A stretch of 64,000 nucleotides of DNA from JALZKA01 sp963717635 (GCA_963717635.1 OY970347.1:434001-498000), one strand, 5' to 3'; positions 51,682 through 63,074 are shown, counted from the first letter of the stretch. A program made the numbers and translations. The notes: generated from the sequence alone by a model not told the origin.

Positions 51682-53096
51682 CAATTGCCGGACGAGGCCA
51701 GCGCCTCGTGTGAACGGGCGGCCCGCAGCCTGCCGAGCCGACCGCCGCGCCGTTCGCGTCTGAGCGTCCGCATGTAGGGCATGAAGTCAACCTGGATCGT
51801 GTGGCGCTTCGAGGCCACGTAGCGCTTCGCCATTCGCCGGTCCTCGCGCTCGATCACGCGGCGCATGCGCGCGCGGTCGGGTAGGCCGGCCTTGCCCTCG
51901 AGCACGTCGGCGATCCACTCGGACTGAGCCTCGGCGATCGGCATGATCGCCCCGAGCGGCTGGACGAGGCCGATGAAATAGAGGCCGGGGAAGTCCGGAT
52001 GGACGACCCGGCGGTAGAGCGGGATCCGGTTGTCCGGCGCGTCGAGCAGCGCCGGATCGAAGAACGGGAACGTGATCTTGTAGCCCGTGCAGTAGATGAT
52101 GAGGTCGAGCTCCTCGGTGCTGTCGTCGTCGAATCGCACGGTGCGCCCGCCCGTGAACTCGGCGATGTTCGGCCTGACGACGATGTCGCCGTGACCGAGC
52201 CGCGGCAGGAGGTCGGAGGAGACCGTTGGGTGCGCCTCGACAAGCTTGTGGTCGGGCTCCGGCAACCCGTAGTCCGTCGGATACCCGGCCGCGGTCTTCA
52301 GCGTGCGCTTGTAGAAGGCGCGCACGAGCGGCAGCGGCAGCCGGGTGACGAGGTCGGAGGCAAGCTCGTCGGTGGGCTTCCCCTTCATGTACTTGGGGAT
52401 GATCCACGCCCCGCGCCGCATCGCCAGGAATGTCGCATCCGCGGTTCGCGAGGCTTCGACCGCCAGGTCGGTCGCCGAGTTGCCGATGCCGAGCACCAGC
52501 ACGCGCTTGCCTGGAAGGACGTCCGGCTCGCGGTAGTTATGGACGTGGATCTGCTCGCCGGCGAACGAATCCTGACCCGGGTAGGCAGGCTCGGGCCAGC
52601 GGGCGTCCCAATGGTGGCCGTTGGCGACCATCACGGATTCGTAGAGGCCGGATCCCTCCTCGCCGTTCTCGAGATCGCGCCAGCTGACGAGCCAGTCCGA
52701 TCCCTCGGGCTCGACCCTCGTCACCTCGGTCCGGAACCGAATCTTCTCGCGGAATCCAAAATGGTCGACATAGGCGTCGAAGTAGCGGGCGATCCGGAAG
52801 TGGTCGGGGTAGTCGGGATAGTCCGCGGGCATCGGGAACGTGGCATAGGCCATCGCGTTGCGCGAGGTGTTGATGTGCAGCGAGCGATAGGCCGAGGACA
52901 TGCCGTTGTCGTTTAAATAGCGCCAGTTGCCGCCGACGCCCGAGCCGACCTCGAAGCAGTCAAACGGGATCCCGCGCGCATTCAGGACCTGGCACGAGGC
53001 GATCCCGGACGAGCCGGCACCGATCACGCAGACACGGGTTTCGGAGACGCCTGTCACCGCGGCCGCAAGACTATTGAGGGCCCTGGCCTTCGGCAT
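51681..53096 (-). CDS. Flavin-containing monooxygenase
   Basis: The 471-residue FMO oxygenates small substrates with FAD and NADPH. It has the FAD motif VIGAGSSGIA, the FMO-type region with YRSLHINTSRNAMAYATFPMP, the NADPH motif VLGIGNSATDLA and IIYCTGYKITFPFF. The FATGY-like CTGYK confirms the group. ATG 53096 lies inside the upstream deformylase gene; GTG 53057 is an equally good start with a more typical N-terminus. Position after peptide deformylase and before the zinc-ribbon gene suggests a minus-strand operon. Confidence 0.9.
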   Translation of the reverse strand: MPKARALNSLAAAVTGVSETRVCVIGAGSSGIASCQVLNARGIPFDCFEVGSGVGGNWRYLNDNGMSSAYRSLHINTSRNAMAYATFPMPADYPDYPDHFRIARYFDAYVDHFGFREKIRFRTEVTRVEPEGSDWLVSWRDLENGEEGSGLYESVMVANGHHWDARWPEPAYPGQDSFAGEQIHVHNYREPDVLPGKRVLVLGIGNSATDLAVEASRTADATFLAMRRGAWIIPKYMKGKPTDELASDLVTRLPLPLVRAFYKRTLKTAAGYPTDYGLPEPDHKLVEAHPTVSSDLLPRLGHGDIVVRPNIAEFTGGRTVRFDDDSTEELDLIIYCTGYKITFPFFDPALLDAPDNRIPLYRRVVHPDFPGLYFIGLVQPLGAIMPIAEAQSEWIADVLEGKAGLPDRARMRRVIEREDRRMAKRYVASKRHTIQVDFMPYMRTLRRERRGGRLGRLRAARSHEALASSGN

Positions 53097-53571
53097 AGCT
53101 CTGCCGGCGGAACACGTCGTCCACGAGCGATTCGACGCGGTCGAGGAACAGCACGCCGTCCAGGTGGTCGAGCTCGTGTTGGACCGCCCGCGCTTCGAAG
53201 CCGGTGCATTCCACCGAGCCGCCCATGTGCTCGACCACGATCCGGGTCGCTCGGCGGACGTTCGCCGTCAGGTCGGGAAGGCTGAGGCAACCCTCCCGGG
53301 CCACATCGGAACCCCGGGCTTGAACGATCCGGGGGTTGGCCAGCACCAGCAGGCCATTCGAAGTCTCGGCCTTCGGGTGCTCTGACACATCGACCACAGC
53401 GACCCGCACGAGCGCACCGATCTGCGGTGCCGCGATCCCCGCGCAGCGATCGTAGGACCGCATGGTCGCGAGCAGCTCAGCTGCCACGCCGTCCACCTCG
53501 TCCGCCTGTGCGGGGACCGCGACCTGCTTGAGCACAGGGTCGGGATAGAGCAGGACCGGGTGCGCGGCCAT
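53071..53571 (-). CDS. def: Peptide deformylase
   Basis: Def removes the formyl group from new proteins. The 166-residue metalloenzyme has the three motifs GIAAPQIG, EGCLSLP and QHELDHLDG, with Cys and two His as metal ligands and Glu as catalytic base. ATG 53571 is the usual start. It is the only formyl-group enzyme gene in the window; fmt is absent. It lies 15 bp after the ACT gene and overlaps the monooxygenase gene. Confidence 0.95.
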   Translation of the reverse strand: MAAHPVLLYPDPVLKQVAVPAQADEVDGVAAELLATMRSYDRCAGIAAPQIGALVRVAVVDVSEHPKAETSNGLLVLANPRIVQARGSDVAREGCLSLPDLTANVRRATRIVVEHMGGSVECTGFEARAVQHELDHLDGVLFLDRVESLVDDVFRRQSYAEGQGPQ

Positions 53572-53586
53572 CGCTTCCGGGCGCGC

Positions 53587-54117
53587 TCAGAGCGCGTCGG
53601 TGTCCAGTTCTCGCAACGAGACCTCGACGGCGCTCTCGGCGGCCGCTCCCTCCAGGGCGCCTTCGACGTCGGTCACGGTTGCGGCGCCGAGTGCGATCTC
53701 GAGCATCATCACGTAGACCGGGGAATCGGGCGTGCCCGCGAGCTTGGTCTTCAGATCGGTGATGTCGACGCCAAGGCCGGCCAGGGCGGCGCTGATCGAA
53801 TGCACGATGCCCTTGCTGTCGGCGCCGTAGACGCTGACCACGTGGGAGGGGGCCGCCGGCTCCGCGCCGGCGACTACCGGCGCCACGGTCACCGCCTCCA
53901 GCCCGAGCTCGTCGCGGACGGCACCAAGTCGATCGGTGAGCTGCGCCGGCTCGACGCCCTCGGGAACGGCGACCAGGAGCATCACGGCGAACTGACCGCG
54001 GAGGATCGACATCTGCGAGTCCTCGATGTTGCCGTTCAGCTCGAGCAGGGCGCCGGAGACAGCGGCCACGATCCCGGGCCGGTCCTGGCCGATCGCGGTG
54101 ACGGCGAACTCGGGCAC
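53587..54117 (-). CDS. Tandem ACT-domain protein (GcvR-like)
   Basis: The 176-residue protein consists of two ACT domains: residues about 1-75 (AVTAIGQDRPGIVAAVSGALLELNGNIEDSQMS) and about 90-176 (SVYGADSKGIVHSISAALAGLGVDITDL). This is the layout of GcvR-type regulators that bind amino acids and control glycine cleavage or related metabolism. No DNA-binding domain is present, so it must act through a partner or ligand sensing. GTG 54117 is the start. It is divergent from the membrane-protein gene at 54161. Confidence 0.85.
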   Translation of the reverse strand: MPEFAVTAIGQDRPGIVAAVSGALLELNGNIEDSQMSILRGQFAVMLLVAVPEGVEPAQLTDRLGAVRDELGLEAVTVAPVVAGAEPAAPSHVVSVYGADSKGIVHSISAALAGLGVDITDLKTKLAGTPDSPVYVMMLEIALGAATVTDVEGALEGAAAESAVEVSLRELDTDAL

Positions 54118-54160
54118 GTGCCAAGGCTACACCCGCCCGGAGACTAGGATTCGCAGCTTC

Positions 54161-55021
54161 GTGAGCCGGCAGGCCATCATCGAGCGTGAGCGCCGCCTGC
54201 GGCCGTGGGTGGCCGTGGCGTGCGTCGTGCCGCTCGCCTTCTATGTCCTGGCGCTGTCGATCGAGTCCGGATCGGGGATCGAGATCAGCGGTCTGGCGAC
54301 TGAGCGGCTGCGCTCGGTCGATGAGCACTCGAGCGCGCTGCTGTTCGCCACGATCGCCCGCAGCATCGGCTTCGCCGCGATCACGATTCCGCTGTTCTTC
54401 CTGTTCAGGGCCGTGCAGGCCCGGACGGAGCGCGTTCGCCCGATCCTGGTTGGATTGGTGGTGATCGGCCCGGTGCTGCTCGCGGTCCAGGGCCTGGTGG
54501 GCTTTGCGGCGGAGCGGGATGTCGCCAGCCAGTTCGTCGAGCAGTCACCGGGGGTCGGCGACATCTACTCGCTCGCCCAGAACCTCCGCGACGAGTCCGG
54601 CGCGCTGCAGACGGCAAGCGGGCTGTTCCTCCCGGCGATGTTGGCGCTGATCTTCTCGATGATCTACGTGCCGCTCTGGGCGGTCCGTACCGGGCTCCTC
54701 CCGCGGTTCTTCGGGACGCTCGGGATGGCGCTCGGCGCCTCGATCCTGTTCCTGCTGCAGATCGCGCTGCTCGCCATCCTGGGCTGGTTTGTCTACTTCG
54801 GGATCCTGCTCCTGGGTCGCGTGCCCGCCGGGCGTCCGCCCGCGTGGGACGCCGGCGAGGCGATTCCTTGGTTGCCTCCGGGCGAGGAGCCGGTCGTGGC
54901 GGCCGCCGACGGACCCGACGTGGTCGAGGGCGACGCGACCGAGATCCCCGGCGTCGACGAGAACCCGAACGCCGCCCGCCGCGAGCGCGCGAAGCGCCGC
55001 AAGCGCAAGCGTCGGCGATGA
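54161..55021 (+). CDS. Multi-pass membrane protein with basic C-terminus
   Basis: This 286-residue protein begins at GTG 54161. It has about six membrane helices. Its loops include ESGSGIEISGLATERLRSVDEHSSALL and VEQSPGVGDIYSLAQNLRDESGALQTASG. After the last helix an Asp/Glu/Pro-rich stretch ends in RRERAKRRKRKRRR. DUF4386 and related small membrane families have similar topology, but I cannot place it firmly. It overlaps the epimerase-hydrolase gene by four bases (ATGA), a strong sign of coupling. Confidence 0.75.
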   Translation: MSRQAIIERERRLRPWVAVACVVPLAFYVLALSIESGSGIEISGLATERLRSVDEHSSALLFATIARSIGFAAITIPLFFLFRAVQARTERVRPILVGLVVIGPVLLAVQGLVGFAAERDVASQFVEQSPGVGDIYSLAQNLRDESGALQTASGLFLPAMLALIFSMIYVPLWAVRTGLLPRFFGTLGMALGASILFLLQIALLAILGWFVYFGILLLGRVPAGRPPAWDAGEAIPWLPPGEEPVVAAADGPDVVEGDATEIPGVDENPNAARRERAKRRKRKRRR

Positions 55022-56922
55022 AAATCGCGGTCACTGGCGCCGCTGGCGATTTCGGGACCGCGATCCTGCGCCGCCTGGCCGCCGATGACCGGGTCCAGGA
55101 GATCGTTGCCTTGGACCTGCGCCCACCGCGGGTTGAGCACGACAAGCTGCGACCGGAAGTCTGCGACGTCCTTTCCGAGCGCGTCGCCGAGCTCGTCGCC
55201 GGGTGCGACGCCGTCATCCACCTGGCGTTCATCCTGATCCCGGCGCGCGACAAGGCGGCGTCGAGCCGGATCAACCAGGAGGGGTCGCGGAACGTGCTCG
55301 AGTCGTGCGCGGCCGGCGCCGTCAAGAGGTTGGTCCTGGCGTCGAGCATGTCGGCCTACGGATCGCCGGCAAAGGGGCAGTCGCCGATCGTGGAGGGGGA
55401 GGTCCCCGCCGACGATGACCGGCGCTTCTACTTCCGGGAGAAGGCGCAGGTCGAGCGGATGCTCGACGGATGGGAGGCGTCCCACCCGGACGCAGAGTTG
55501 GTGATCACCCGCCTGCAGCCCGGCTTCGTGTACGGACCGGACTTCTCCAACCCGGCCCTGGAGCTGATGGGCCGGTCGCTCGCGATCCTGCCCGACGACG
55601 GCGGGCGCACGCACCTGATCCACCAGGACGACCTCGCTCGCGCCTTCTGCGAGCCATGCTTCGCCGACCGCCCCGGCCAGTTCCTGATCGTCACCGACGA
55701 ATCGATCGGCCAGGAGGACCTGGCTGAGTTGTCGGGTGGGCGGGTGGTCCGGCTGCCCGTCCGGCCGGTGGAGGTCGCGCTCGACGCCGCTCACGCGCTT
55801 CACCTCTCGCCGATCTCGTCGGACTGGGCTGTCTCAGGCGACCGCGAGGCGCGGCTCGGCCGGGCGCGCGACGAGCTGGGCTGGGAGCCGTCGATGTCCT
55901 CGCGGGAGTCGGCGCTGGTCCTGCTCGCCCAGAACGGCCGCCGGCTGAACTACGCCGACGGGCCCCCGCGCCACGAGGTCATCGAGCGGATGCTCGAGAT
56001 CCCCACCGCCTGGCTGCTCGAGGCCACTCAGGTCCTGCCGGGCCTCCAGCGCTTCGACCTCGACGCGACCCTCGAGCGCCTCGAGCACGACTGGATCGAG
56101 CATCGCGGCGAGCGGATCCACGTGGAGGTGCATCAGGCAGCCGAGGCGGCCGCCACGGTCGTGTACGTCCACGGGCTGGGCGACCACGCCCGGCGCTCGA
56201 CGCCGCTGGGCGGAGCGCTGGCTGATGCCGGCTTGAACGCGGTTCTGGTCGACCGCCGGGGCCACGGCATCTCCGAGGGGGTGCGCGGCGATGCGACGCT
56301 CGAGACCGACATGGCCGTCGCCGAGCTCGCCTTGGCCTACGCCCGGCGGAGGTTCGCCGGCCGGGTGGTCCTGATGGGCGACTCGCTCGGGGGCATCATG
56401 AGCTGGTACCTCGTGACCCACGAGCCCGACGCCGATGCGGTCGTTTGCCACTGCATCAACCACCCCGACGTGACGAACGACCCGAGCCTGCGCTGGAAGG
56501 TGCCGCTGACGCGGGCCCTTGGGAGGATCGCTCCGGCTCTGCGAATCCCAATCGACCAGATCGCCGACTACTCCCAGGTCGCGATCGAGCCGCTCACGGA
56601 GCGCTACTTCACCGAGCGCGCCGACAAGCTCTTCAACTTCTCGATCACGACGCGTGCCGCCGCCAGCTACACGCGCTTCACGCCGCGCATCCCGTGGGAG
56701 GAGGTCACAACACCGGTCCTGGTCACGATCGGCGACGAGGACCGGATGGTGAGCCGCAAGCACACGGAAGCGTGCCTGGAGCAGGCTCGCACCCCGCGCA
56801 CCACGTTCCTGCCCCTTGCGGGGATGGGCCACCAGCTCTACCTCGACCACCTGGCCGACGCGCTGCCGCCGACGCTGGAGTGGATCGAACGGGTGCTGGC
56901 AGGCGAGCCGGTGGTGGCCTGA
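55018..56922 (+). CDS. Fusion of NAD-dependent epimerase/dehydratase and alpha/beta hydrolase
   Basis: The 634-residue protein starts at ATG 55018. Residues about 1-330 form an extended SDR: VTGAAGDFG, VIHLAF, LASSMSAYG and YFREK (Tyr138, Lys142). Residues about 360-634 form a serine aminopeptidase S33-type alpha/beta hydrolase: VVYVHGLGDHARR, GDSLGG (Ser456), GDEDRMV (Asp) and GMGHQLY (His). Both halves keep their catalytic residues. A sugar- or sterol-like intermediate could be oxidised and an ester bond formed or cleaved on the same chain, but substrates are unknown. Overlaps with neighbours on both sides mark a three-gene operon. Confidence 0.87.
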   Translation: MKIAVTGAAGDFGTAILRRLAADDRVQEIVALDLRPPRVEHDKLRPEVCDVLSERVAELVAGCDAVIHLAFILIPARDKAASSRINQEGSRNVLESCAAGAVKRLVLASSMSAYGSPAKGQSPIVEGEVPADDDRRFYFREKAQVERMLDGWEASHPDAELVITRLQPGFVYGPDFSNPALELMGRSLAILPDDGGRTHLIHQDDLARAFCEPCFADRPGQFLIVTDESIGQEDLAELSGGRVVRLPVRPVEVALDAAHALHLSPISSDWAVSGDREARLGRARDELGWEPSMSSRESALVLLAQNGRRLNYADGPPRHEVIERMLEIPTAWLLEATQVLPGLQRFDLDATLERLEHDWIEHRGERIHVEVHQAAEAAATVVYVHGLGDHARRSTPLGGALADAGLNAVLVDRRGHGISEGVRGDATLETDMAVAELALAYARRRFAGRVVLMGDSLGGIMSWYLVTHEPDADAVVCHCINHPDVTNDPSLRWKVPLTRALGRIAPALRIPIDQIADYSQVAIEPLTERYFTERADKLFNFSITTRAAASYTRFTPRIPWEEVTTPVLVTIGDEDRMVSRKHTEACLEQARTPRTTFLPLAGMGHQLYLDHLADALPPTLEWIERVLAGEPVVA

Positions 56923-57342
56923 TGGAGTCCGCCCAGGTGATCGCGCGTCGCTTCGAAGCCAAGGTGATCCTCTACGCCCTCGGGGGCATCCAGTTCCTCA
57001 ACGGCCTCTGGATCACGATCTCGCCGCGCTCGTTCTACGAGGACTTCCCGCTCGGCCGTGGCTGGGTCGAGGCGCTGCCGGCCTACAACGAGCACCTGAC
57101 ACGCGACGTCGGCGGGCTGTTCCTCGCCACCGGGTTCATCCTGATCGTCGCCGCGATCCACCTCGAGCGCCGGCTCGTGCGGACCGCGCTGGTCTCCTAC
57201 CTGCTGTTCTCGATCCCGCACACGATCTTCCACCTCTTCAACCTCGAGCCGTACGCGACCGGCGACGCGATCGCCAATGCGATCACGCTGGGGGCGACGG
57301 TGGCACTGCCGCTTTGGCTCTTGGCGGCGGTCTCCCGCACCC

Positions 57343-59316
<1,974 letters not shown>

Positions 59317-59380
59317 CAATCTCCTCCAGGTCGACTACCAACCGGCACAGATCCTATGGCTCATCTCTACCCTGTTCTGG

Positions 59381-60358
59381 GTGTTTGATACGAGCAGGGT
59401 GATTTCGCGGGCCAGCGCGCTGGCGGCCGCAGGAGCGGTTCTGACGGCCCTTGCCATACCGGCAGTGGCCGGCGCCGACGGCGTCGCCAGCCGCACCCTC
59501 GACCAGAGCTCGGCCGAGGTTCGGGACTACTGGACCGCCGAGCGCGTGGCTGGAGCGCGGCCGGCCTCCGATCTGCTGGCAGGCATTCCGGCTCCCAACG
59601 ATCTCCTCGACGGCTTGCTCGGCGGTAGCACGCCAAGTCCACGAGCATCGGCTCACGCAGTCGGCGATGCCAGCGCAAGGCCGTTTCGCACGCACGGAAA
59701 GGTGCTCTTCACCCTCGCCGGCGACAACTATCAGTGCTCCGGCACCGTGATCAGGGCGAAGACGAAGCGCCTGGTGGTCACGGCCGGGCATTGTGTGCAT
59801 GGCTTCGGCCAGTTCGCAACCAACTGGATGTTCATTCCGGGCAAGGACGGCGGGGTGGAGCCCTTCGGTAGCTGGGCGGCGCGACGGCTTGCGGCGCCGA
59901 CGCAATGGCAGGCTTCTGAGGACATCCGCTACGACGTGGGCATGGCGACGATGCGTGCCCGCAACGGCACTCGTCTTCAGGAGCGAACCGGCGCCCGCCG
60001 GATCGCCTTCAACCAAGGCCGCGATCTGCACTTCGACGCGTTCGGTTACCCGGCCGAGCCACCGTTCTCAGGCACTCGGCTCTATCGCTGTGCGTCCAAC
60101 GGCCAGGGAAAGGACTCCGGCCCGCCCCCCGAGCCAACTCGGATCGACTGCGACATGACCGGCGGCTCGAGCGGCGGCGGCTGGGTGATCAGCGGCGGCC
60201 GCGTCAACTCGGTCGTCTCATATGGATACGAGTGCGCGATCCTCGACCTGCTCTGCCAAGCGCTTGGCGGAAACCCCGAGGAAGGCAAGCTCTTCGGCCC
60301 CTACTTCGGGTCGGTGATCCAGGACCTCTACCGCGCCGAGCGCCGGCGGCGGCGCTAG
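59381..60358 (+). CDS. Secreted trypsin-like serine protease (tandem copy 1)
   Basis: The protein has 325 residues from GTG 59381; in-frame GTG 59399 gives a cleaner signal peptide. A signal sequence and propeptide-like region (VRDYWTAERVAGARPASDLL) precede the protease domain. The triad is His137 (VVTAGHCV), Asp185 (RYDVGMA) and Ser264 (TGGSSGGGW). Disulfide candidates include NYQCSGTV, YRCASN and RIDCDMTG, as in actinobacterial S1-family enzymes. It is 65 bp upstream of a paralogue with the same layout. Confidence 0.88.
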   Translation: MFDTSRVISRASALAAAGAVLTALAIPAVAGADGVASRTLDQSSAEVRDYWTAERVAGARPASDLLAGIPAPNDLLDGLLGGSTPSPRASAHAVGDASARPFRTHGKVLFTLAGDNYQCSGTVIRAKTKRLVVTAGHCVHGFGQFATNWMFIPGKDGGVEPFGSWAARRLAAPTQWQASEDIRYDVGMATMRARNGTRLQERTGARRIAFNQGRDLHFDAFGYPAEPPFSGTRLYRCASNGQGKDSGPPPEPTRIDCDMTGGSSGGGWVISGGRVNSVVSYGYECAILDLLCQALGGNPEEGKLFGPYFGSVIQDLYRAERRRRR

Positions 60359-60423
60359 CGGTTGACCGCGCTTTCGGGCGCTGTTAGATTCGCCGGGCTC
60401 AGTTAGCTCAGGGGGAGGAACGG

Positions 60424-61476
60424 ATGCGGGAACGAGGTTACGCGGTCGGTATTGGTGTCGTCGCGTCGCTTTTGATCGCGGCGCCGAGCGCCACAGCGGC
60501 GCAGGTCGCCTCGCCGGACGCCGTGCCGAACGCGACCAAGGTCCGTGACTACTGGACGCCCGAGCGGATGCGCGAGGCCGAGCCGCTGGACCTCGCCCGC
60601 CCCGCACCCGACCTCGCCGATGCCGTCGACATCCGCGCGGCGGCCGGCGCCGGCAAGCCGCGGTCGGTGCGCGCCACGCCGTCCGACTATTCGGCGGTCA
60701 CGATCGGCAACACTCGGGCAGAGGGCAACCGCACCCACGGCAAGATCTTCGGCACCTTCCCCGGTCTAGGCAACTTCGTCTGCTCGGGCACCGCGATCAC
60801 GAGCCCGAACCGCAGCACCGTCTGGACCGCCGGGCACTGCATCTGGGACAGCGACATCAACAACTTCGCGACCAATCTCGTCTTCGTCCCCGGCTACATC
60901 GACGGCGCGCGGCCGTTCGGGAGCTGGGCGGCGGTTGACGCCTACGTCCCGAACAACTGGGTTGCGACCGATGGCACCGATTACCGCGACGACGTCGGCG
61001 CGCTTCGCACCGAGGTCAAGCTGCGGAGCAAAACGACGCGCGAGAAGCGCAGGTGCAACCGGCGTTTCGAGGACAAGCCCGCCAAGCGCCGTACGTGCAG
61101 GCGCAGGAAGGTGCGCGACAAGGTGGCTAAGCGGGTCGGCGCCCGCGGGATCGCGTTCAACCAGGACCCGAACGACTTCACCTACCGGGCCTTCGGCTAC
61201 CCGGTGAACCCGGCGCCGCGTTTCGACGGCGAGCATCTGGAGCGCTGCACCTCCGGCTTCACCGGATCGGACGGCTCGAGACCGTACCCGCCGCCCGACC
61301 CGATCAGCATCTCCTGCGACATGCAGGGCGGAGCGAGCGGCGGCGGATGGGTGATCTCAGGCACGCGCGTGAACGGCAACGTCAGCTACGGATATCCACC
61401 GGATCCGTTCATCTTCTCCCCGTACTTCGACAGCTTCACGAAGGGCTTCTACGACGCCCTCAAGTCGCTGCCGTAG
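60424..61476 (+). CDS. Secreted trypsin-like serine protease (tandem copy 2, with basic insert)
   Basis: This 350-residue protein starts at ATG 60424 with GGGGGAGG nearby. It has a signal peptide, the shared propeptide motif KVRDYWTPERM and triad residues His138 (WTAGHCI), Asp190 (RDDVGAL) and Ser305 (QGGASGGGW). Residues about 200-237 form a Lys/Arg-rich insertion with two cysteines (RRCNRRFEDKPAKRRTCRRRK) that copy 1 lacks. The insert lies between the Asp and Ser of the triad and may mediate surface or nucleic-acid binding, or be a cleavable loop. Confidence 0.88.
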   Translation: MRERGYAVGIGVVASLLIAAPSATAAQVASPDAVPNATKVRDYWTPERMREAEPLDLARPAPDLADAVDIRAAAGAGKPRSVRATPSDYSAVTIGNTRAEGNRTHGKIFGTFPGLGNFVCSGTAITSPNRSTVWTAGHCIWDSDINNFATNLVFVPGYIDGARPFGSWAAVDAYVPNNWVATDGTDYRDDVGALRTEVKLRSKTTREKRRCNRRFEDKPAKRRTCRRRKVRDKVAKRVGARGIAFNQDPNDFTYRAFGYPVNPAPRFDGEHLERCTSGFTGSDGSRPYPPPDPISISCDMQGGASGGGWVISGTRVNGNVSYGYPPDPFIFSPYFDSFTKGFYDALKSLP

Positions 61477-61478
61477 GC

Positions 61479-63074
61479 CTAGGCCGCCGCGGCCCGCTTG
61501 CGGTGGGCGCGGATCTCGCTGAGGATTCGCTCCAGGCGCGGCTCGGTCGACGAGTCGACGTGCTTCATAGCGGCGGCGACCGCCGGGTGGAAGGCCGCGA
61601 TCCGCTCGTGCATCGCCTGGGCGACCGCCCGGTAGGTGGGATGCCCCTCGCGGCCTGAGCGCAGCTCGCAGAGGTGCATCGCTTCACGGGCGTTCATGTC
61701 AAGGACGTAGCGGATCCGGTAGCCGAGGCAGAGCGCATAGGGCGCCGCCTCGGCCAGGCCGGCGCCCTCGAGGCGGTCGAACTCGGCACGCGAGACCTCG
61801 AGGCCGTGCCGGTAGAGGTCGCCGGCGCCGGCCTCGTCGACCTCCTCGGGCACCCCGGCGCCGAGGTCCGGCCCGAGCCGCTGCCACTGGCAGGTCAGCA
61901 TGCGGTGGCGCTGGAGGTCGCGGAAGCCGCCGTAATCGGAGACGATCTCGAAGCGGTAGCGCACGGCCTCCCAACCCCGGCCCGGGCGGTGGCGCCGGTT
62001 GGCTCGCTCGCCGGCGAGCTCGCCGATCAGCTCGGCCTGCTCGATCGGGTCGAGGCCGTCGACCCGGCCGCGGATCGCCGCTTCGCCGGCCCCAGCCGAC
62101 TCATACAGCGAGGCAGCAAGCAGGTCCGCCTCGGTGCCGTCGACATGGACCAGCTCGACCGACGGGACGTCGGCCGGCTCGCGCCGGTCGAGGCCCAGGC
62201 GGGCCACCGCGCGCTCCGTGGTCTCGCGGCGCGAGCGCAGGTACTGGATCCACTCGCCGCCCCGCTCGGGGCGATCGACGCGCGCGACGAAGCTGGGGAT
62301 CACCTGCTGGAGCTCGGCGAGGATCATCTCTCCGAAGGCGCGGGCTTCCGGAAGCGGTGACGCGAACAGCCGGAGCAGGAGCTGCTCGTAGGCCTGGCCC
62401 GAGGCGAAGATGCCGACGTGGCTGAGGGTCGAGGCCGGCAGGAGCCCTCGCATCAGGTCGAGGGCCTTGGCCCGGATCGAGCTGCGCCACGCTCGCTCGG
62501 GCTCCTCGCCCCGCGGCCAGCGCTCCTCGGCCCAGGCGAGCACCTGCTCGAGCCCGGCCGAATAGTCGTCGAAGATCGCGTCCATCGCCGTCGCGTACTC
62601 CGGCCCCAGGTCGGCGTCCGAGTAGTAGCGGTAGGCGCCCTGAGGCTCGATCGGCTGGTCGTAGGCGATGTAGCGGGTCGACTGCTCGAGGTACGCGGCC
62701 AGGCGTCCGCGCTGCAGGACCTTGGTGAGCACGTTCGAGACCCACTCACAGCCGAGATGCGCGCCGCCGACCTGGGCGATCGAGTCGTCGCCGAAGCCGA
62801 TGAACACGCGCTCGTACAGTCCCGCCGCCCGCTCGCCCTCGGCGCCGTCGAACGGGCGGCCGGCGGCCGGGACCTCGTCGGCGAACTCGTCGAGGTAGAG
62901 CCGGCGCAGGGTTCCGCCCCAGCGCGAGTACCGCGCGAACAGCGCGCCCTTGACGGTCTCGGGCAGGTTGGTGAGCGCGAAGACGGGGCGGTCGAGGTTC
63001 GTGAAGTGGGGGGCGAGGAGGTCTCGCTCTGACACTGTGAAGGACTCGACCGGGTAGCGCACGGGGTCGATCAT
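61479..63074 (-). CDS. thyX-like: Double-length ThyX-family flavin-dependent thymidylate synthase homologue
   Basis: ThyX makes dTMP with FAD and methylene-tetrahydrofolate. This 531-residue protein has two ThyX-like halves. The first half contains QRGRLAAYLEQSTRY (122-135) and LMRGLLPASTLSHVG. The second half contains LQRHRMLTCQWQR (RHR at 389-391) and VLDMNAREAMHLCELRSG. The normal RHRxxSxNExSxRY motif is split: the first half keeps E, S, R and Y but not H; the second keeps RHR but not the rest. Long two-domain members are known, but function is less certain than for standard ThyX. Confidence 0.82.
   Translation of the reverse strand: MIDPVRYPVESFTVSERDLLAPHFTNLDRPVFALTNLPETVKGALFARYSRWGGTLRRLYLDEFADEVPAAGRPFDGAEGERAAGLYERVFIGFGDDSIAQVGGAHLGCEWVSNVLTKVLQRGRLAAYLEQSTRYIAYDQPIEPQGAYRYYSDADLGPEYATAMDAIFDDYSAGLEQVLAWAEERWPRGEEPERAWRSSIRAKALDLMRGLLPASTLSHVGIFASGQAYEQLLLRLFASPLPEARAFGEMILAELQQVIPSFVARVDRPERGGEWIQYLRSRRETTERAVARLGLDRREPADVPSVELVHVDGTEADLLAASLYESAGAGEAAIRGRVDGLDPIEQAELIGELAGERANRRHRPGRGWEAVRYRFEIVSDYGGFRDLQRHRMLTCQWQRLGPDLGAGVPEEVDEAGAGDLYRHGLEVSRAEFDRLEGAGLAEAAPYALCLGYRIRYVLDMNAREAMHLCELRSGREGHPTYRAVAQAMHERIAAFHPAVAAAMKHVDSSTEPRLERILSEIRAHRKRAAAA

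Noticed and set aside
60402..60417. tRNA-like A-box sequence (TTAGCTCAGGGGGAG) upstream of the second protease gene
   Set aside because: No acceptor, anticodon or T arm can be drawn around it, and its GGGGGAGG fits as the ribosome binding site of ATG 60424.
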